A stretch of DNA of 8,411 nt from Streptococcus lactarius (GCF_016642265.1 NZ_MRXX01000003.1:243461-251871); one strand, 5' to 3'; counted from the first letter of the stretch, positions 1 to 6,710 are shown. Notes: generated by a model from the letters alone, not told the origin. A program made the numbers and translations.

Positions 1-27
1 CTTGCTCGACAATCCAAAAGCAATGAA

Positions 28-58
28 GAGGCTAGGACTTTTGTCCCAGTCTCTTTTT
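28..58 (+). terminator. Intrinsic terminator of the upstream gene
   Basis: Arms 28-38 (GAGGCTAGGAC) and 43-53 (GTCCCAGTCTC) pair around a TTTT loop, with one G-T pair and one A-C mismatch, and are followed by five T at 54-58. The T run lies on the + side, so it ends a + strand transcript entering from the left. A TGA at 24-26 just before the stem could be the stop codon of that gene, but only eight codons are visible and this is not secure. Hairpins built on GGGAC/GTCCC are frequent between genes in streptococci (from memory). Confidence 0.7.
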
Positions 59-71
59 GTGTAGGCTCTAT

Positions 72-100
72 TTGAAAAATCCCCTATTTCGTGGTAAAAT
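72..100 (+). promoter_or_regulatory. Sigma-A type promoter of the obg operon
   Basis: A -35 box TTGAAA (72-77) and a -10 box TAAAAT (95-100) are separated by 17 bases, with TG at 92-93 giving an extended -10. It lies 36 bases upstream of the first small gene and directly after a terminator, so it probably drives the whole run of + strand genes. An 8-bp inverted repeat (82-89 with 97-104) overlaps the spacer and the -10 box. Confidence 0.8.
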
Positions 101-135
101 AGGGCTAATGAATTTATAGTAATGAGGTATAAAAA

Positions 136-267
136 GTGGCTTTTGGGGATAACGGAAAACGTAAAAAAACACCATTCGAAATGATTACCATGGTGGTTAT
201 TGTGATCATGTTGATCGTAACAGTTGGTGCGATTTTTGCTACAGCAATCGGTGCCCTTTCTTATTAA
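136..267 (+). CDS. Small single-span membrane protein (DUF4044-like), 43 aa
   Basis: The frame starts at GTG 136, eight bases after the ribosome site TGAGG (123-127), and ends at TAA 265-267. The peptide begins MAFGDNGKRKKTPFE, a short polar and basic head (residues 1-15). It continues as one hydrophobic stretch of about 25 residues (16-41) rich in V, I, M and L, ending in GALSY. The basic head predicts N-terminus inside and a very short outside tail. Length and pattern resemble the small streptococcal proteins annotated as DUF4044, recognised from memory and not checked. No biochemical role is known to me. It is the first gene after the promoter and lies 38 bases before obg with no terminator between, so the two are probably co-transcribed. 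Confidence 0.8.
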   Translation: MAFGDNGKRKKTPFEMITMVVIVIMLIVTVGAIFATAIGALSY

Positions 268-305
268 ATTAAGGTGCACATAGATAAAAAGGAAATCATT
301 CATTT

Positions 306-1619
306 ATGAGTATGTTTTTAGACACAGCTAAGATTAAGGTCAAGGCTGGAAATGGCGGAGATGGCATGGTGGCCTTCCGTCGTGAAAAATATGTCCCCAA
401 TGGGGGGCCTTGGGGCGGTGATGGAGGCCGTGGAGGGAACGTCGTCTTTGTGGTAGACGAAGGCTTGCGCACCTTGATGGACTTCCGCTATAACCGTCAT
501 TTCAAAGCCCAAAGTGGGGAAAAAGGAATGACCAAGGGCATGCACGGACGGGGAGCAGAAGATCTCTATGTACGCGTTCCCCAAGGGACGACCGTGCGAG
601 ATGTTGAGACGGGGAAAGTCATTACGGACTTGGTCGAAAATGGTCAAGAATACATTGTCGCCCACGGTGGCCGTGGTGGCCGTGGCAATATTCGATTTGC
701 AACTCCCAAGAATCCAGCACCTGAAATTTCTGAAAATGGAGAACCTGGTCAAGAACGCGAATTGGCACTGGAACTCAAGATTTTGGCGGACGTTGGTTTG
801 GTTGGTTTTCCATCTGTTGGGAAGTCGACCCTTCTTAGCGTCATCACTTCAGCTAAGCCAAAGATTGGAGCCTACCATTTCACAACCATCGTTCCAAATT
901 TGGGAATGGTTCGAACACCGTCTGGAGAATCCTTTGCGGTAGCTGACCTTCCTGGATTGATCGAAGGAGCTAGCCAAGGTGTCGGATTAGGAACTCAGTT
1001 CCTTCGCCACATCGAGCGCACCCGTGTCATCTTGCATGTCATTGATATGTCAGCCAGTGAAGGACGTGATCCTTATGAAGATTATGTCCAGATCAATAAC
1101 GAACTTGAAACCTATAATCTTCGTCTCATGGAGCGTCCACAGATTATTGTGGCGAATAAAATGGACATGCCAGAGAGCCAAGAAAATTTGAAAGAATTTA
1201 AGAAAAAACTAGCGGCCAATTACGATGAGTTTGATGAGCTTCCACAAATCTTTCCGATCTCTAGCCTTGCACAACAAGGCTTGGACAATTTGTTAGAAGC
1301 AACGGCAGAGTTGGTTGATAAAACGCCTGAATTCCTCTTGTATACTGAAGATGAACTGGCGCAAGAAGAAGTTTACTACGGCTTTGATGAAGACCAACCA
1401 GCCTTTGATATTAGTCGTGATGACGATGCCGCTTGGGTCTTGTCTGGTGACAAACTAGAAAAACTCTTTACCATGACCAATTTTGATCGTGATGAAGCGG
1501 TGATGAAGTTTGCCCGTCAATTGCGTGGAATGGGGGTTGATGAAGCTCTCCGTGCGCGTGGGGCCAAAGATGGCGATATCGTTCGGATCGGAAACTTTGA
1601 ATTTGAGTTTGTAGATTAA
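306..1619 (+). CDS. obg: GTPase Obg/CgtA, 437 aa
   Basis: Obg is an essential GTPase that binds the large ribosomal subunit during assembly and links ribosome state to stress and growth control. The N-terminal glycine-rich Obg fold (about 1-158) shows the repeated GGxGG blocks, such as GNGGDG at 15-20 and GGRGGRG at 121-127. The G domain follows: G1 GFPSVGKST (167-175), switch I TTIVPNLG (193-200), G3 DLPG (214-217), G4 NKMD (284-287) and G5 near ISS (318-320). The C-terminal OCT domain (about 360-435) is present, as in Gram-positive Obg, and 437 aa is normal for streptococci. The start is ATG 306 ([10 protein letters not shown]); AAAAAGGA at 286-292 is the likely ribosome site, with a slightly long spacer. 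ATG 312 is possible but further away. All catalytic motifs are intact. Confidence 0.98.
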   Translation: MSMFLDTAKIKVKAGNGGDGMVAFRREKYVPNGGPWGGDGGRGGNVVFVVDEGLRTLMDFRYNRHFKAQSGEKGMTKGMHGRGAEDLYVRVPQGTTVRDVETGKVITDLVENGQEYIVAHGGRGGRGNIRFATPKNPAPEISENGEPGQERELALELKILADVGLVGFPSVGKSTLLSVITSAKPKIGAYHFTTIVPNLGMVRTPSGESFAVADLPGLIEGASQGVGLGTQFLRHIERTRVILHVIDMSASEGRDPYEDYVQINNELETYNLRLMERPQIIVANKMDMPESQENLKEFKKKLAANYDEFDELPQIFPISSLAQQGLDNLLEATAELVDKTPEFLLYTEDELAQEEVYYGFDEDQPAFDISRDDDAAWVLSGDKLEKLFTMTNFDRDEAVMKFARQLRGMGVDEALRARGAKDGDIVRIGNFEFEFVD

Positions 1620-1670
1620 AGTGTATCCTGACCGAATCTAGGATTCCAAATAAGAAATGAGGCTTTTTCA

Positions 1671-1835
1671 GTGGGAGATAAACCAATCTCTTTTCGAGAT
1701 GAAAATGGAAATTTTGTTTCAGCAGCTGATGTTTGGAATGCTGAAAAATTAGAAGAACTGTTTAATACGCTAAACCCTAAACGCAAATTGCGTCTCCAAA
1801 GGGAAAAATTAGCAAGAGAAAACCAGCAAAAGTAA
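1671..1835 (+). CDS. Small basic hypothetical protein, 54 aa
   Basis: A GTG start at 1671 lies eight bases after TGAGG (1658-1662), and the frame runs to TAA 1833-1835. The product begins MGDKPISFRDENGNF. It has a short central segment, SAADVWNAEKLEELFNTL, likely helical, and a strongly charged tail (NPKRKLRLQREKLARENQQK) that should form a basic helix able to touch RNA or an acidic partner. There is no signal peptide or membrane span. I do not recognise a named family, although I recall similar short proteins next to obg in other streptococci (unchecked). It lies 51 bases after obg and 18 before ridA in the same direction, so it is probably part of the operon. The ATG at 1657 is in another frame and gives no comparable protein. 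Confidence 0.8.
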   Translation: MGDKPISFRDENGNFVSAADVWNAEKLEELFNTLNPKRKLRLQREKLARENQQK

Positions 1836-1853
1836 ATAGACTTGGAGAATACG

Positions 1854-2237
1854 ATGGCAAAAACAATTCATACAGATCAAGCACCTGCAGCAATTGGACC
1901 TTATGTTCAAGGGAAAATTGTCGGCAATCTCTTATTTGCAAGTGGTCAAGTTCCCCTGTCCCCTGAAACAGGAGAAATTATTGGCCAAACCATTCAAGAG
2001 CAAACAGAGCAAGTATTAAAAAATATCGGAGCCATTCTAAAAGAAGCCGGAACAGACTTTGATCATGTAGTCAAAACCACTTGCTTCTTAAGTGATATGA
2101 ATGACTTTGTACCTTTTAATGAGGTCTATAAAACAGCCTTTACCAATGAGTTTCCAGCTCGATCAGCTGTTGAGGTAGCCCGCTTGCCACGTGATGTGAA
2201 GGTTGAAATTGAAGTTATTGCGGAAATCAAAGCCTAA
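1854..2237 (+). CDS. ridA: RidA family enamine/imine deaminase, 127 aa
   Basis: RidA (YjgF/YER057c/UK114 family) hydrolyses reactive 2-aminoacrylate and other enamines/imines released by PLP enzymes, giving 2-ketoacids and ammonia. It acts as a cytosolic homotrimer. The whole 127-residue chain fits the family: N-terminal APAAIGPYVQG (10-20), SGQVPLSPETG (30-40), and the signature around FPARSAVEVARLPRDVKVEIE (from residue 100). Arg103 and Glu118 correspond to the catalytic Arg105 and Glu120 of E. coli RidA. The ATG at 1854 is chosen because GGAG at 1844-1847 is its ribosome site. A TTG at 1842 would extend the protein by four residues but lies inside that site. It sits between a small conserved-looking gene and rapZ in the same direction. 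No deletion or frameshift is seen. Confidence 0.96.
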   Translation: MAKTIHTDQAPAAIGPYVQGKIVGNLLFASGQVPLSPETGEIIGQTIQEQTEQVLKNIGAILKEAGTDFDHVVKTTCFLSDMNDFVPFNEVYKTAFTNEFPARSAVEVARLPRDVKVEIEVIAEIKA

Positions 2238-2257
2238 TAACAATTCAAAGACAAAAG

Positions 2258-2301
2258 ACAGAGTGGAGAGCAGGAAGCTGTTAGCCACTCTGTTTTATTT
2301 T
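2258..2301 (+). terminator. Hairpin with T tract between ridA and rapZ (terminator or attenuator)
   Basis: Arms ACAGAGTGG (2258-2266) and CCACTCTGT (2285-2293) pair perfectly over nine bases and enclose an 18-base loop with a minor AGC/GCT inner stem. TTTATTTT follows. The rapZ ribosome site begins at 2302, directly after the T tract, and no convincing promoter lies between. Downstream genes must therefore be reached by read-through or by a promoter upstream of the hairpin that I cannot see. Confidence 0.7.
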
Positions 2302-2312
2302 GGGAGGAGAAA

Positions 2313-3203
2313 ATGACAGAAAGTAAGATTCAACTGGTCGTAGTGACAGGGATGAGCGGTGCTGGTAAGACCGTCGCCATCCAATCTTTTGAGGATTTGG
2401 GTTACTTTACCATCGACAATATGCCACCAGCCTTATTACCGAAATTTATTGAACTCATGCGTCTTAGTCCAGACAATAATAAATTAGCAGTTGTTGTGGA
2501 TATGCGAAGCCGCTCTTTTTTCAATGAGATTCCCACCGTCTTGGATGAATTGGACAACCAAGAAGACCTCGATTTCAAGGTCTTGTTCTTGGATGCGACT
2601 GACAGTGAATTGGTAGCACGATACAAGGAAACCCGCCGAAGCCATCCTCTGGCAGCAGATGGGCGTGTCTTGGATGGGATTACCTTGGAGCGAGAGCTCT
2701 TGTCTCCGCTTAAAAATATTAGTCAAAATGTGGTCGATACGACTGAGTTAACGCCTCGTAATCTAAGGAAAGAAATTGCTGAACAATTTGCTAGTCAAGA
2801 CAATCAGCCAGATTTTCGGGTTGAGGTCATGTCATTTGGTTTTAAATACGGCCTTCCGATCGATGCTGACTTGGTCTTTGACGTGCGTTTTCTGCCAAAT
2901 CCATACTACAAGTTGGAGCTTCGGAATTTAACAGGGCAAGATCCAGCTGTTTATGATTATGTCATGGATCACCCTGAATCAGAGGACTTTTATCGTCATC
3001 TACACGATTTAATTGTGCCTATTTTGCCTTCATACAAACGCGAAGGAAAATCCGTTCTCACCATTGCCATGGGCTGTACTGGTGGCCAACACCGTTCGGT
3101 AGCTTTTGCAGAACGGTTAGCACATGATTTAGAAAAGCATTGGCAAGTCAATTGCAGTCATAGAGACAAGGACAGACGGAAAGAAACGGTGAATCGCTCA
3201 TGA
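2313..3203 (+). CDS. rapZ: RapZ family nucleotide-binding protein, 296 aa
   Basis: This is a RapZ/YvcJ family protein. In E. coli RapZ is an RNase E adaptor controlling glmS mRNA through GlmY/GlmZ; the Bacillus homologue YvcJ is a nucleotide hydrolase affecting competence. The streptococcal role is less defined. The N-terminal P-loop is GMSGAGKT (13-20), with a Walker B-like VVDMRSR (61-67). The conserved C-terminal domain shows SFGFKYGLP (174-182), DVRFLPNP (190-197) and [10 protein letters not shown] (254-263), then a basic tail (SHRDKDRRK, 282-290) comparable in place to the RNA-binding tail of E. coli RapZ. The start is ATG 2313 after the strong ribosome site GGGAGGAG (2302-2309). The stop overlaps the yvcK start by four bases (ATGA, 3200-3203), implying coupling. 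Length is normal for the family. Confidence 0.97.
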   Translation: MTESKIQLVVVTGMSGAGKTVAIQSFEDLGYFTIDNMPPALLPKFIELMRLSPDNNKLAVVVDMRSRSFFNEIPTVLDELDNQEDLDFKVLFLDATDSELVARYKETRRSHPLAADGRVLDGITLERELLSPLKNISQNVVDTTELTPRNLRKEIAEQFASQDNQPDFRVEVMSFGFKYGLPIDADLVFDVRFLPNPYYKLELRNLTGQDPAVYDYVMDHPESEDFYRHLHDLIVPILPSYKREGKSVLTIAMGCTGGQHRSVAFAERLAHDLEKHWQVNCSHRDKDRRKETVNRS

Positions 3204-4177
3204 GAAAACCAAAAGTAACGGTTATTGGTGGTGGGACAGGGATTTCTGTTATCCTTGATAGTTTACGAAAGAAACCCGTTGATATTACGGCCATTGTCAC
3301 TGTTGCGGATGACGGAGGCAGTTCTGGTGAACTGCGAAAGAATATCCAAAAATTGACCCCACCTGGGGATCTGCGAAATGTACTGGTAGCCATGTCAGAT
3401 ATGCCTCGTTTTTATGAGAAGGTCTTCCAATACCGCTTTGCCGATGATGATGGTCCTTTGGCTGGCCATCCTTTGGGGAATTTGATCATTGCAGGAATTT
3501 CAGAGATGCAAGGTTCGACCTATAATGCCATGCAGTTGTTGACCAAGTTCTTCCACACGACAGGTAAGATTTATCCGTCGAGTGATCGGCCCTTGACCCT
3601 TCACGCCGTCTTTCAAGATGGAAAAGAAGTGGTAGGAGAAAGCCACATTGCCAACTACACCGGCATGATTGATCATGTCTATGTAACCAATACCTTTGAT
3701 CAAGAGCGGCCAAAAGCTAGTAAAAAAGTGGTGGAAGCGATTCTTGAAAGTGATATGGTCGTCTTAGGTCCTGGTTCGCTCTTTACCTCAATCCTCCCTA
3801 ATTTAATGATCGATGAGATTGGGAAAGCCATCCTTGAAACCAAGGCCCAAGTAGCCTATGTGTGTAACATCATGACCCAAAGAGGAGAAACCGAGCATTT
3901 CACAGATAGTGACCATGTGGCCGTGCTCCACAAACATTTGGGAGAAAAGTTCATCGATACCGTCCTTGTCAATATCAATCAGGTTCCTGCAGCTTACATG
4001 AACAGTAATAAATTTGATGAATATTTGGTGCAGGTAGAGCACGATTTCAAGGGCTTGCACTCGCAAGTTCCTCAAGTGATTTCTTCCGATTTCTTGAAGT
4101 TGGTCAATGGAGGTGCCTTTCATGATGGTGAAAAAGTAGTAGAAGAGCTGATGCAGATCGTGCAGGTGAGAAAATGA
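3200..4177 (+). CDS. yvcK: YvcK/GlmR, CofD-like UDP-sugar-binding regulator, 325 aa
   Basis: YvcK (GlmR) is needed in Bacillus for growth on gluconeogenic carbon and for cell-shape maintenance. It binds UDP-GlcNAc and stimulates GlmS, channelling carbon to peptidoglycan precursors. Annotation pipelines often mislabel it as 2-phospho-L-lactate transferase because of its CofD fold. Visible motifs are GGGTG (10-14), the loop [11 protein letters not shown] (36-46), GDLRN (56-60), HPLGNL (90-95), [13 protein letters not shown] (190-202) and NIMTQRGET (223-231). All are typical of YvcK, and 325 aa is a normal length. Its ATG lies inside the end of rapZ and its TGA overlaps the whiA ATG, with only a weak own ribosome site. 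Translation therefore probably depends on ribosomes finishing rapZ. Confidence 0.96.
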   Translation: MRKPKVTVIGGGTGISVILDSLRKKPVDITAIVTVADDGGSSGELRKNIQKLTPPGDLRNVLVAMSDMPRFYEKVFQYRFADDDGPLAGHPLGNLIIAGISEMQGSTYNAMQLLTKFFHTTGKIYPSSDRPLTLHAVFQDGKEVVGESHIANYTGMIDHVYVTNTFDQERPKASKKVVEAILESDMVVLGPGSLFTSILPNLMIDEIGKAILETKAQVAYVCNIMTQRGETEHFTDSDHVAVLHKHLGEKFIDTVLVNINQVPAAYMNSNKFDEYLVQVEHDFKGLHSQVPQVISSDFLKLVNGGAFHDGEKVVEELMQIVQVRK

Positions 4178-5091
4178 GTTTTACGGTTCGCGTCAAGGAA
4201 GAATTGTTGTCACTCAAACGCTTTGAAAAGAGTGAATTGGCTGCCATTATTAAGATGTCAGGGAGCCTTGGAATTTCTACGGGTGGTTTGACCTTATCGG
4301 TGACGACAGAAAATGCTAAAATTGCTCGTCATATCTATGAATTGTTGCTTCATTTTTATGGGGCCAAATCAGATATTCGCCATCACCAAAAGACCAATTT
4401 ACGGAAGAATCGGGTTTATACGGTTTTCTTGGATGAAAAAGTAGAAGCTATTCTAGCAGACCTTCATTTGGCAGATTCCTTTTTCGGGATTGAGACGGGC
4501 ATTGATGCCAGCATTTCTAAAGACGAGGCAGCCAGTCGTGCTTATCTTCGAGGAGCTTTTCTGTCGAGTGGTTCGATAAAAGATCCTGAAAAAGGGAAGT
4601 ACCAGCTGGAAATTCATTCTGTTTATACAGACCACGCGGAAGGAATTGCCCTTCTCATGCAAGGATTTTTACTAGATGCGAAGACCATCGAGCGGAAAAA
4701 AGGAGTGGTAACCTATTTGCAACGAGCGGAAGATATTATTGATTTTCTGATTGTCGTAGAGGCCATGCAAGCCATGCAGGAATTTGAGTCCATCAAGGTC
4801 ATGAGAGAGACGCGCAATGACCTCAATCGGGCCAATAATGCCGAGATGGCAAATATTCAAAGAACAGTTACAGCCAGCATGAAAACCATTAATAATATCA
4901 GTAAAATTGTGGATACAATCGGTCTAGGAAGTCTGCCAAGTGACCTGCAAGAAGTAGCCTATATCCGGATGAACCATCCAGATTATTCCATCCAACAGAT
5001 TGCAGATAGCTTACAAGTTCCTATTTCAAAAAGCGGTGTTAACCACCGTTTACGAAAAATCAATAAGATTGCTGATGATTTAGATAAATAA
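4174..5091 (+). CDS. whiA: WhiA DNA-binding protein, 305 aa
   Basis: WhiA is a nucleoid-associated or transcription factor protein. In Streptomyces it controls sporulation division genes; in Bacillus it affects division and chromosome segregation. The N-terminal domain is a degenerate LAGLIDADG homing-endonuclease fold, seen here as [14 protein letters not shown] (122-135), without the acidic catalytic pair expected of an active nuclease. The C-terminal part (about 225-303) holds a helix-turn-helix, with [20 protein letters not shown] (271-290) followed by a basic helix HRLRKINKI (291-299). The start ATG 4174 overlaps the yvcK stop (ATGA), with AGGTGAG just before it as a ribosome site. Length is as expected (about 300). 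It is the last gene of the + strand run before a convergent intergenic element. Confidence 0.97.
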   Translation: MSFTVRVKEELLSLKRFEKSELAAIIKMSGSLGISTGGLTLSVTTENAKIARHIYELLLHFYGAKSDIRHHQKTNLRKNRVYTVFLDEKVEAILADLHLADSFFGIETGIDASISKDEAASRAYLRGAFLSSGSIKDPEKGKYQLEIHSVYTDHAEGIALLMQGFLLDAKTIERKKGVVTYLQRAEDIIDFLIVVEAMQAMQEFESIKVMRETRNDLNRANNAEMANIQRTVTASMKTINNISKIVDTIGLGSLPSDLQEVAYIRMNHPDYSIQQIADSLQVPISKSGVNHRLRKINKIADDLDK

Positions 5092-5109
5092 AAAAGGCCG
5101 CTGGCCTTT
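5090..5109 (-). terminator. Terminator hairpin, better oriented for the minus-strand reductase transcript
   Basis: AAAGGCC (5093-5099) and GGCCTTT (5103-5109) pair around GCT. On the + strand only TTT then C follows, a poor T tract for whiA. On the - strand the hairpin is followed by six T (complement of 5090-5095) and further AT sequence, so it should stop transcripts coming from the reductase gene. Some termination of whiA is still possible. Confidence 0.65.
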
Positions 5110-5159
5110 CAGATTGAAGACAAAGTCATCTTAAAAACTTTCCTTAGGTGAGTATGGAC

Positions 5160-5188
5160 GTCAGCGAACTTCTTCGAAGTTCCATGAC
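5160..5188 (+). other. Structured hairpin 1 of the intergenic element
   Basis: GAACTTC (5166-5172) and GAAGTTC (5176-5182) form seven perfect pairs around a TTC loop. Outside them GTCA (5160-5163) pairs with TGAC (5185-5188) across a symmetric two-by-two internal loop. There is no T tract, so it is not a terminator. Confidence 0.6.
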
Positions 5189-5190
5189 TT

Positions 5191-5216
5191 AGTTTTGAGC
5201 CTAAGGTCTCAAAACT
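5191..5216 (+). other. Structured hairpin 2 of the intergenic element, with a loop that can pair upstream
   Basis: AGTTTTGAG (5191-5199) pairs perfectly with CTCAAAACT (5208-5216). The eight-base loop contains CCTAAGG (5200-5206), the exact complement of CCTTAGG at 5142-5148. Loop pairing would make a pseudoknot enclosing hairpin 1. GTGAGT (5148-5153) can instead pair with ACTCAC (5214-5219), partly competing with this hairpin. Confidence 0.6.
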
Positions 5217-5220
5217 CACG

Positions 5221-5250
5221 AGTGCTTGAAATGATCACATTTTAAGTACT
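5221..5250 (+). other. Structured hairpin 3 of the intergenic element
   Basis: AGTGCTTGAAATG (5221-5233) pairs with CATTTTAAGTACT (5238-5250) around ATCA. This gives 13 consecutive pairs, two of them G-T when read as + strand RNA. Read as - strand RNA the G-T pairs become A-C mismatches, which hints that the + strand is the folded RNA. Confidence 0.6.
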
Positions 5251-5367
5251 TTTCTCACGGCGGAAAATTTTTGTATATTTTTGATTCATTTTAAAAATTA
5301 GAACTTGTTGCGACTTCTTTGTAGAATACTTTACTTATTTAGTAAAAATAGTTTGTCTACATTCTAG

Positions 5368-5386
5368 AAGGCCACTGGCCTTTTTT
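5368..5386 (+). terminator. Terminator hairpin for the whiA transcript
   Basis: AAGGCC (5368-5373) and GGCCTT (5377-5382) pair around ACT, and six T (5381-5386) follow on the + strand, only two bases from the reductase stop codon. On the - strand no T run follows. The efficient stop for the whiA operon therefore lies nearly 300 bases downstream of whiA, after the structured element. Confidence 0.75.
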
Positions 5387-5387
5387 A

Positions 5388-6356
5388 TTATAAACTAGTT
5401 GAGTGAGTGGGTTGAACCTTCTTATCTGGATAGATGTAGTTGATAGCGTTGTTCACAGCTGTTGGAGCTTCCCCGAGACCTGTCGCAATCAGATCAATCT
5501 TTCCTTCGTAGAAGCAACAGTCTCCACAGGCATAAATTCCAGCGAGGCTCGTTTCTTGTTTTCGGTTAACCTTAATTTTATGACGTTGCAATTCTACACC
5601 CCATTCTTTCAAGTTTCCGATTGAAGATTTAAAGCCATAGTTAACAAATAAGTGGTCAATCGGGATGAGTTCGGTTTCATCAGATTTGACTTTTGTGATT
5701 TCAAGGTGAGTGGCATGACCATTTTCGCCAATCAAGCGACTTGGGACAAAGGGTGTTTTGATCTGCACTGAAGAATGTTTCAATTCCTCTACACTGTGTT
5801 CAAGGGCGCGGAAGTTATCTCTTCGGTGAATGATGGTCGTCGGAGCGATCTTGTCAAAGGCAAGAGCCCAGTCTACAGCGGAATCCCCACCACCAAGGAC
5901 AGTGATATGTTTTCCTTGATACTGTTGGATAGATGAAACATGGTAGTGAACATTGTCAAAGTCCTCAGCCCCGTCTATATCAAGAGGGCGTGGTTTAAAG
6001 GCCCCGCCACCCATGGCAATAATCACAGCTTTAGACTGATGCAATTGGCGAGAAGTGGTGATGGTGAAAATTTCACCCTCTTTTTGAATATCTTCAACCG
6101 TTTCATTGAGGTAGATTGGAGTCTCAAATCCCTGAACTTGCTCGATCAAGCGATTGCTCAATTCTTCCCCTGTTAAATTAGTAAATCCTGGGACATCGAG
6201 AATATTTTTTTCAGGATACAAAATAGCTGGCTGTCCTCCTAATTGAGGAAGAGAATCGATTAATTTGACTTTTACTTGACGTAGATTGCCATAAAAGGCA
6301 GCAAACAAACCGACTGGTCCGCCACCGATAATGGTAATATCATAAATTTCTGACAT
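5388..6356 (-). CDS. Type-2 ferredoxin/flavodoxin-NADP+ reductase (TrxR-like flavoprotein), 322 aa
   Basis: This flavoprotein moves electrons between NADPH and ferredoxin or flavodoxin. It belongs to the thioredoxin-reductase-like FNR group (B. subtilis YumC type). The FAD-binding motif is GGGPVG (11-16), with QLGGQP (38-43) near it. The NADPH-binding motif is GGGDSA (155-160), followed by HRRD (177-180). The second FAD motif is IYACGDCC (274-281), then ATGLGEAPTAVNNA (291-304). It lacks the CxxC redox pair of true thioredoxin reductase: that position reads AMGGGAFKPRP (114-124). So reductase of ferredoxin/flavodoxin is favoured over TrxB, despite frequent TrxB-like labels. The start is ATG 6356, because GAAGGAGA on the - strand (6361-6368) precedes it by four bases. 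An upstream in-frame ATG at 6395 lies within the promoter and is rejected. It converges with whiA and diverges from rpsU. Confidence 0.95.
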   Translation of the reverse strand: MSEIYDITIIGGGPVGLFAAFYGNLRQVKVKLIDSLPQLGGQPAILYPEKNILDVPGFTNLTGEELSNRLIEQVQGFETPIYLNETVEDIQKEGEIFTITTSRQLHQSKAVIIAMGGGAFKPRPLDIDGAEDFDNVHYHVSSIQQYQGKHITVLGGGDSAVDWALAFDKIAPTTIIHRRDNFRALEHSVEELKHSSVQIKTPFVPSRLIGENGHATHLEITKVKSDETELIPIDHLFVNYGFKSSIGNLKEWGVELQRHKIKVNRKQETSLAGIYACGDCCFYEGKIDLIATGLGEAPTAVNNAINYIYPDKKVQPTHSTSL

Positions 6357-6385
6357 GGTGTCTCCTTCATGTTTTCTTAGACTCC

Positions 6386-6394
6386 ATTGTATCA
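6386..6394 (-). promoter_or_regulatory. Extended -10 promoter of the reductase gene
   Basis: On the - strand TGATACAAT (complement of 6386-6394) gives an extended -10, with TACAAT at 6391-6386, about 30 bases upstream of the ATG. No good -35 box is seen at the expected distance, so it probably relies on the TGn extension. Confidence 0.6.
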
Positions 6395-6470
6395 TAAAAT
6401 GGGATGAATGAAAAAGTTGGAATAAGAAAAAAGGGCCTCATCTGAAATGCTAGAAAAGTTGCAAAAAATC

Positions 6471-6499
6471 TTGACAGCTATATAGAAGTGTGATAAAAT
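6471..6499 (+). promoter_or_regulatory. Strong sigma-A promoter of rpsU
   Basis: A consensus -35 TTGACA (6471-6476) is followed after 17 bases by TAAAAT (6494-6499), with TG at 6491-6492 as -10 extension. The start codon is 35 bases downstream. This is the strongest promoter by match in the window, fitting a ribosomal protein gene. Confidence 0.9.
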
Positions 6500-6533
6500 A
6501 AATAAGATTTTAGGCTTGAAGGGAGTGAAAAAC

Positions 6534-6710
6534 ATGTCAAAAACAGTAGTACGTAAGAATGAATCTCTTGACGATGCTCTTCGTCGTTTCAAACGTGCGG
6601 TTACTAAAGCTGGTACTCTTCAAGAAACACGCAAACGTGAATTCTATGAAAAACCTTCTGTAAAACGTAAACGTAAATCAGAAGCAGCTCGTAAACGTAA
6701 AAAATTCTAA
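6534..6710 (+). CDS. rpsU: 30S ribosomal protein S21 (bS21), 58 aa
   Basis: bS21 is a small basic protein of the 30S platform, near the anti-Shine-Dalgarno end of 16S rRNA, and helps translation initiation. The sequence [21 protein letters not shown] at the start and the lysine/arginine-rich tail [15 protein letters not shown] are diagnostic; 58 residues is the usual Firmicutes length. The start is ATG 6534, eight bases after AAGGGAG (6519-6525). A TTG at 6516 upstream is not used. It stands alone between its own promoter and terminator, not followed by dnaG and rpoD as in the classic macromolecular synthesis operon of enterobacteria. Codon use favours CGT, GCT and AAA, as expected for high expression. 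Confidence 0.98.

Larger units (their letters stand above)
5090..5386. repeat. Convergent intergenic element with imperfect terminal inverted repeats
   Basis: The region between whiA and the reductase gene has no gene but is highly organised. Its two ends (5090-5126, and 5386-5350 read on the other strand) match by eye at 30 of 37 positions. Each contains AAAAAAGGCC, TGGCCTT and an AGACAAA block. Part of this comes from two terminator hairpins, but the inner AGAnTGnAGACAAAnT similarity is not explained by them. The core holds several hairpins (5160-5250) and then an AT-rich stretch (5260-5345) where I see no gene. It may be a MITE-like or other dispersed repeat, or a structured RNA carried in the 3' ends of both convergent transcripts. 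Whether it recurs elsewhere in the genome cannot be told here. Confidence 0.55.

Noticed and set aside
1..26. Possible end of an upstream coding region, stopping at TGA 24-26
   Set aside because: Only eight codons are visible. Placement just before a terminator is suggestive, but nothing in the peptide identifies a gene.
318..752. Open frame of 144 codons on the minus strand inside obg
   Set aside because: It is antisense to the glycine-rich Obg domain, whose GGN-rich codons leave the opposite strand open; no ribosome site and no protein-like features.
1842..1853. TTG start extending ridA by four residues
   Set aside because: The TTG lies inside the ribosome site TTGGAG that serves the ATG at 1854, and the family starts at MAKT-like residues.
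4537..4581. LAGLIDADG-like motif in WhiA as a sign of a mobile homing endonuclease
   Set aside because: This degenerate motif is normal for WhiA. The gene is full length, has the C-terminal helix-turn-helix and lies in its conserved operon, so it is not a mobile element.
5090..5386. CRISPR array or tandem repeat in the structured intergenic region
   Set aside because: The hairpin arms differ from one another and there are no regularly spaced direct repeats.
5392..6300. True thioredoxin reductase (trxB) for the minus-strand flavoprotein
   Set aside because: The CxxC redox pair is absent where it should lie (AMGGGAFKPRP instead), so the ferredoxin/flavodoxin reductase type fits better.
6357..6395. 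Upstream ATG extending the reductase by 13 residues
   Set aside because: It overlaps the -10 promoter box, and a clear GAAGGAGA site precedes the ATG at 6356. The extension is not part of the FAD-binding fold.
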